From the NCBI GenBank assembly GCA_016192825.1, contig JACPTK010000123.1:62001-126000 (forward strand): 64,000 nt of DNA, in the 5' to 3' direction. A model generated the notes under the pieces. That model was not told where the DNA came from and searched no databases. It worked only from the letters and a program-made list of their open reading frames with translations. Position numbers and translations under genes: made by a program. Origin of the DNA: Betaproteobacteria bacterium. Lineage in GTDB: Bacteria > Pseudomonadota > Gammaproteobacteria > Burkholderiales > SG8-41. Within the stretch, counting starts at the first letter, position 1; each line of letters opens with the position of its first letter. This document shows, piece after piece, positions 62,538 through 64,000 of this stretch.

Positions 62538-63158
62538 TCATGCGACATTGTCATGTGCAAGTAATATCTGTCGCGCTGAAGACACGAGCGCGCCGGCTGC
62601 CTTGCCTTGACGTAAGCCGCGCGTAAGTTCCAACTGGACACCCCGGCGCGTCGCCCCTCTGTTACATATGTTTAGTGGCTCGGTACCTGGGTAGTCATGT
62701 CCGACAGTGTGTGCGGCGAGACCAGCCGCGCGAAAGGCCTGGGCTAACGTTTCAATGAGTTCGGCATCTAAACCACCGAGGTATACCGCCTCATGACTGC
62801 CCCTACAGCCGTGAATAGTCATGACAACACGGGCGTCGGCAATAAGATCAAGGCACTGCTGCTCATCGAAGCTATGGCTTGTCACGTGAAGTGCATCATA
62901 GTTTCCGGAGGATTTAATGCCCTCGAAACAATATATGTGCAGTTCTGAACCCGCGATGCCTTGGGCGATATCGGAAGTACGCGGTTCTATCGCTCCACCA
63001 TGTGGCGCCACGATAGCGATTGAAGATCTCGCACGCCTCTCAAATGAGATTCGGTAGTCTATTTCCTTTCTCTCGTGCTTTAAGAGTTCCGAAATGCTGG
63101 AATACTTGCCCACGAGCCGGCCCTTCCTATGCAGCATGATGTTCAGCGCCAGCCGCAC
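62538..63158 (-). CDS. Poly-gamma-glutamate hydrolase-like (YjqB/DUF867) protein
   Basis: 206 residues. Conserved points: YSSISELLKHE, SIAIVAPHGGAIEPRTSDIA, CFEGIKSSGNYDALHVTSHSFDE, TIHGCRGSHEAVYLGGLD. His and Glu residues in APHGGAIE and IHG match the zinc site of the phage/Bacillus PghP-type hydrolases that cut poly-gamma-glutamate. The start may be MLHRKGRLV, 7 codons later. GC content and codon use look lower than in accA, so recent transfer is possible. Function inferred from family only. Confidence 0.82.
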   Translation of the reverse strand: MRLALNIMLHRKGRLVGKYSSISELLKHERKEIDYRISFERRARSSIAIVAPHGGAIEPRTSDIAQGIAGSELHIYCFEGIKSSGNYDALHVTSHSFDEQQCLDLIADARVVMTIHGCRGSHEAVYLGGLDAELIETLAQAFRAAGLAAHTVGHDYPGTEPLNICNRGATRRGVQLELTRGLRQGKAAGALVSSARQILLAHDNVA

Positions 63159-63185
63159 CCGCTTGGCGTCGGCTGCACGAATCCG

Positions 63186-63953
63186 TTAGGTGCGTTCACG
63201 ATTTGATCCCTCGTGGTCAGAAGAAAAACCGGTATGTACCCACCTGACGACCGAGGCAATTAATGTAATAGCAACCCAGAGCGCAATCGGCCCCATAAAG
63301 AACGCGAACAAACCAATTGGACGAATCGGGCTGAGCGAACTCGAAATAGTACTAAGGAACAGCCACCAAGCTAGCGACCCCGCGCTGAGAACTACTAGGC
63401 AGATGCGACGATATCCTTCTGGCATTGGCGGAAAGGGATCTCCGGTGAGGACTCTGGGCCAGCGAATTACCCAGGTAATCGCAGCTGCAATCAGTCCATA
63501 CACTACTGAAGGAAGCACGGCATTCCTAAGAACGTAGATAACCGTAAAGCTTACGCGTTCATCCCCCAGAAAGTACACACAAAACCAGAGAAATACTGCG
63601 ACTCCTATATATACAGTCGCTAGCTTCCTAACCAACCCTTTCCGTCTTGGTGCTGATGCAGTCGGTTCGTTTTCTTTGTGCTTATCTGGCAAGAAAATGA
63701 GAATGAGTAGACCGACAAGACTGAATATGGGTAGCACCAAGCCGAGAAATCCGGAGTAGCCCTTGGCTTTGGCGAAAGCCCAAAACGCATACCAGAACGC
63801 GCTAAGGTTCGTGATCATGACGGCAAGCTGAAGCACTTCCCTCGCTTCTCCTCCAACTCCCTCAGCCCGTGTGACCAATGCAATCAGCGGAATCAGACTC
63901 GCAAGCCAAACGCCCGCGGCAATATTGGCCCTTCGTTCATACTGCACAATCAT
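63186..63953 (-). CDS. Polytopic membrane protein of unknown function
   Basis: 255 residues, about six hydrophobic helices (near 10-28, 42-62, 68-88, 110-130, 145-165, 190-235). Linkers include DKHKENEPTASAPRRKG. I recognise no family. It lies 27 bp upstream of the poly-gamma-glutamate hydrolase-like gene on the same strand, so they are probably cotranscribed. Codon usage is less GC-biased than in the rest of the window. Confidence 0.7.
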   Translation of the reverse strand: MIVQYERRANIAAGVWLASLIPLIALVTRAEGVGGEAREVLQLAVMITNLSAFWYAFWAFAKAKGYSGFLGLVLPIFSLVGLLILIFLPDKHKENEPTASAPRRKGLVRKLATVYIGVAVFLWFCVYFLGDERVSFTVIYVLRNAVLPSVVYGLIAAAITWVIRWPRVLTGDPFPPMPEGYRRICLVVLSAGSLAWWLFLSTISSSLSPIRPIGLFAFFMGPIALWVAITLIASVVRWVHTGFSSDHEGSNRERT

Positions 63954-64000
63954 CGGCGTAGTTCCCTTCTAATTTGCCCGACGATTCACTTCACTCACCG

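Overview
The window is a GC-rich chromosomal segment of a betaproteobacterium, probably an uncultured relative of Burkholderiales or Nitrosomonadales. The evidence is the gene orders rpsF-priB-rpsR-rplI-dnaB and ndk-rlmN-pilF-rodZ-ispG-hisS-yfgM-bamB-der-hfq-hflX-hflK-hflC-hisZ-purA, two Bug-type periplasmic receptors, and TRAP/TAXI transporters beside CoA-linked catabolic genes. No species can be named from the sequence alone.

Layout. 1-4.5 kb: the end of a PIN-PhoH ATPase gene, then dnaB and the ribosomal rpsF operon with a clear promoter and terminator. 4.6-13.4 kb: a two-partner secretion operon. It encodes a 1976-residue exoprotein with an internal YVTN-type beta-propeller and ten Cys-Cys repeats, a sulfotransferase-like protein, and the TpsB outer-membrane transporter. 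13.5-32.9 kb: a long minus-strand housekeeping block (rlmB, rnr, purA through ndk) with one tRNA-Leu on the plus strand. 33-42.4 kb: accessory metabolism (TauD-like dioxygenase, class III CoA-transferase, acyl-CoA dehydrogenase, two Bug receptors, UbiD-family decarboxylase) and two toxin-antitoxin loci. 42.6-47.9 kb: a plus-strand operon combining an OMP-decarboxylase-like enzyme, an aldehyde dehydrogenase, an amidohydrolase, a divergent quinolinate-phosphoribosyltransferase-like enzyme and a CinA/PncC-like amidase. This may be a phosphoribosylation-dependent route for an unknown heteroaromatic compound. 47.9-59.7 kb: MaoC, MmgE/PrpD, SodC, a UGSC-family selenoprotein with in-frame TGA and a SECIS-like hairpin, a DctPQM TRAP system and a TAXI TRAP system. 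59.9-62.3 kb: tilS and accA. 62.3-64 kb: a less GC-rich end with a poly-gamma-glutamate-hydrolase-like gene and a membrane protein.

Two repeat systems run through the window. (1) At about thirteen places there are arrays of degenerate 7- or 8-bp words. Each locus has its own word, and most have a second arm carrying the reverse complement, so the locus can fold into a long hairpin. They fill gaps between housekeeping genes, form the last codons of hisS and of the MmgE/PrpD gene, and one lies in frame inside tilS. (2) Three copies of a roughly 209-bp element occur between 49.9 and 55.1 kb. Each has an outer hairpin at both ends and inner inverted repeats of 13-15 bp, with compensatory changes in the stems; a partial copy and a solo hairpin lie nearby. 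In addition, rlmN carries two in-frame insertions, one of them a fourfold 60-bp tandem repeat.
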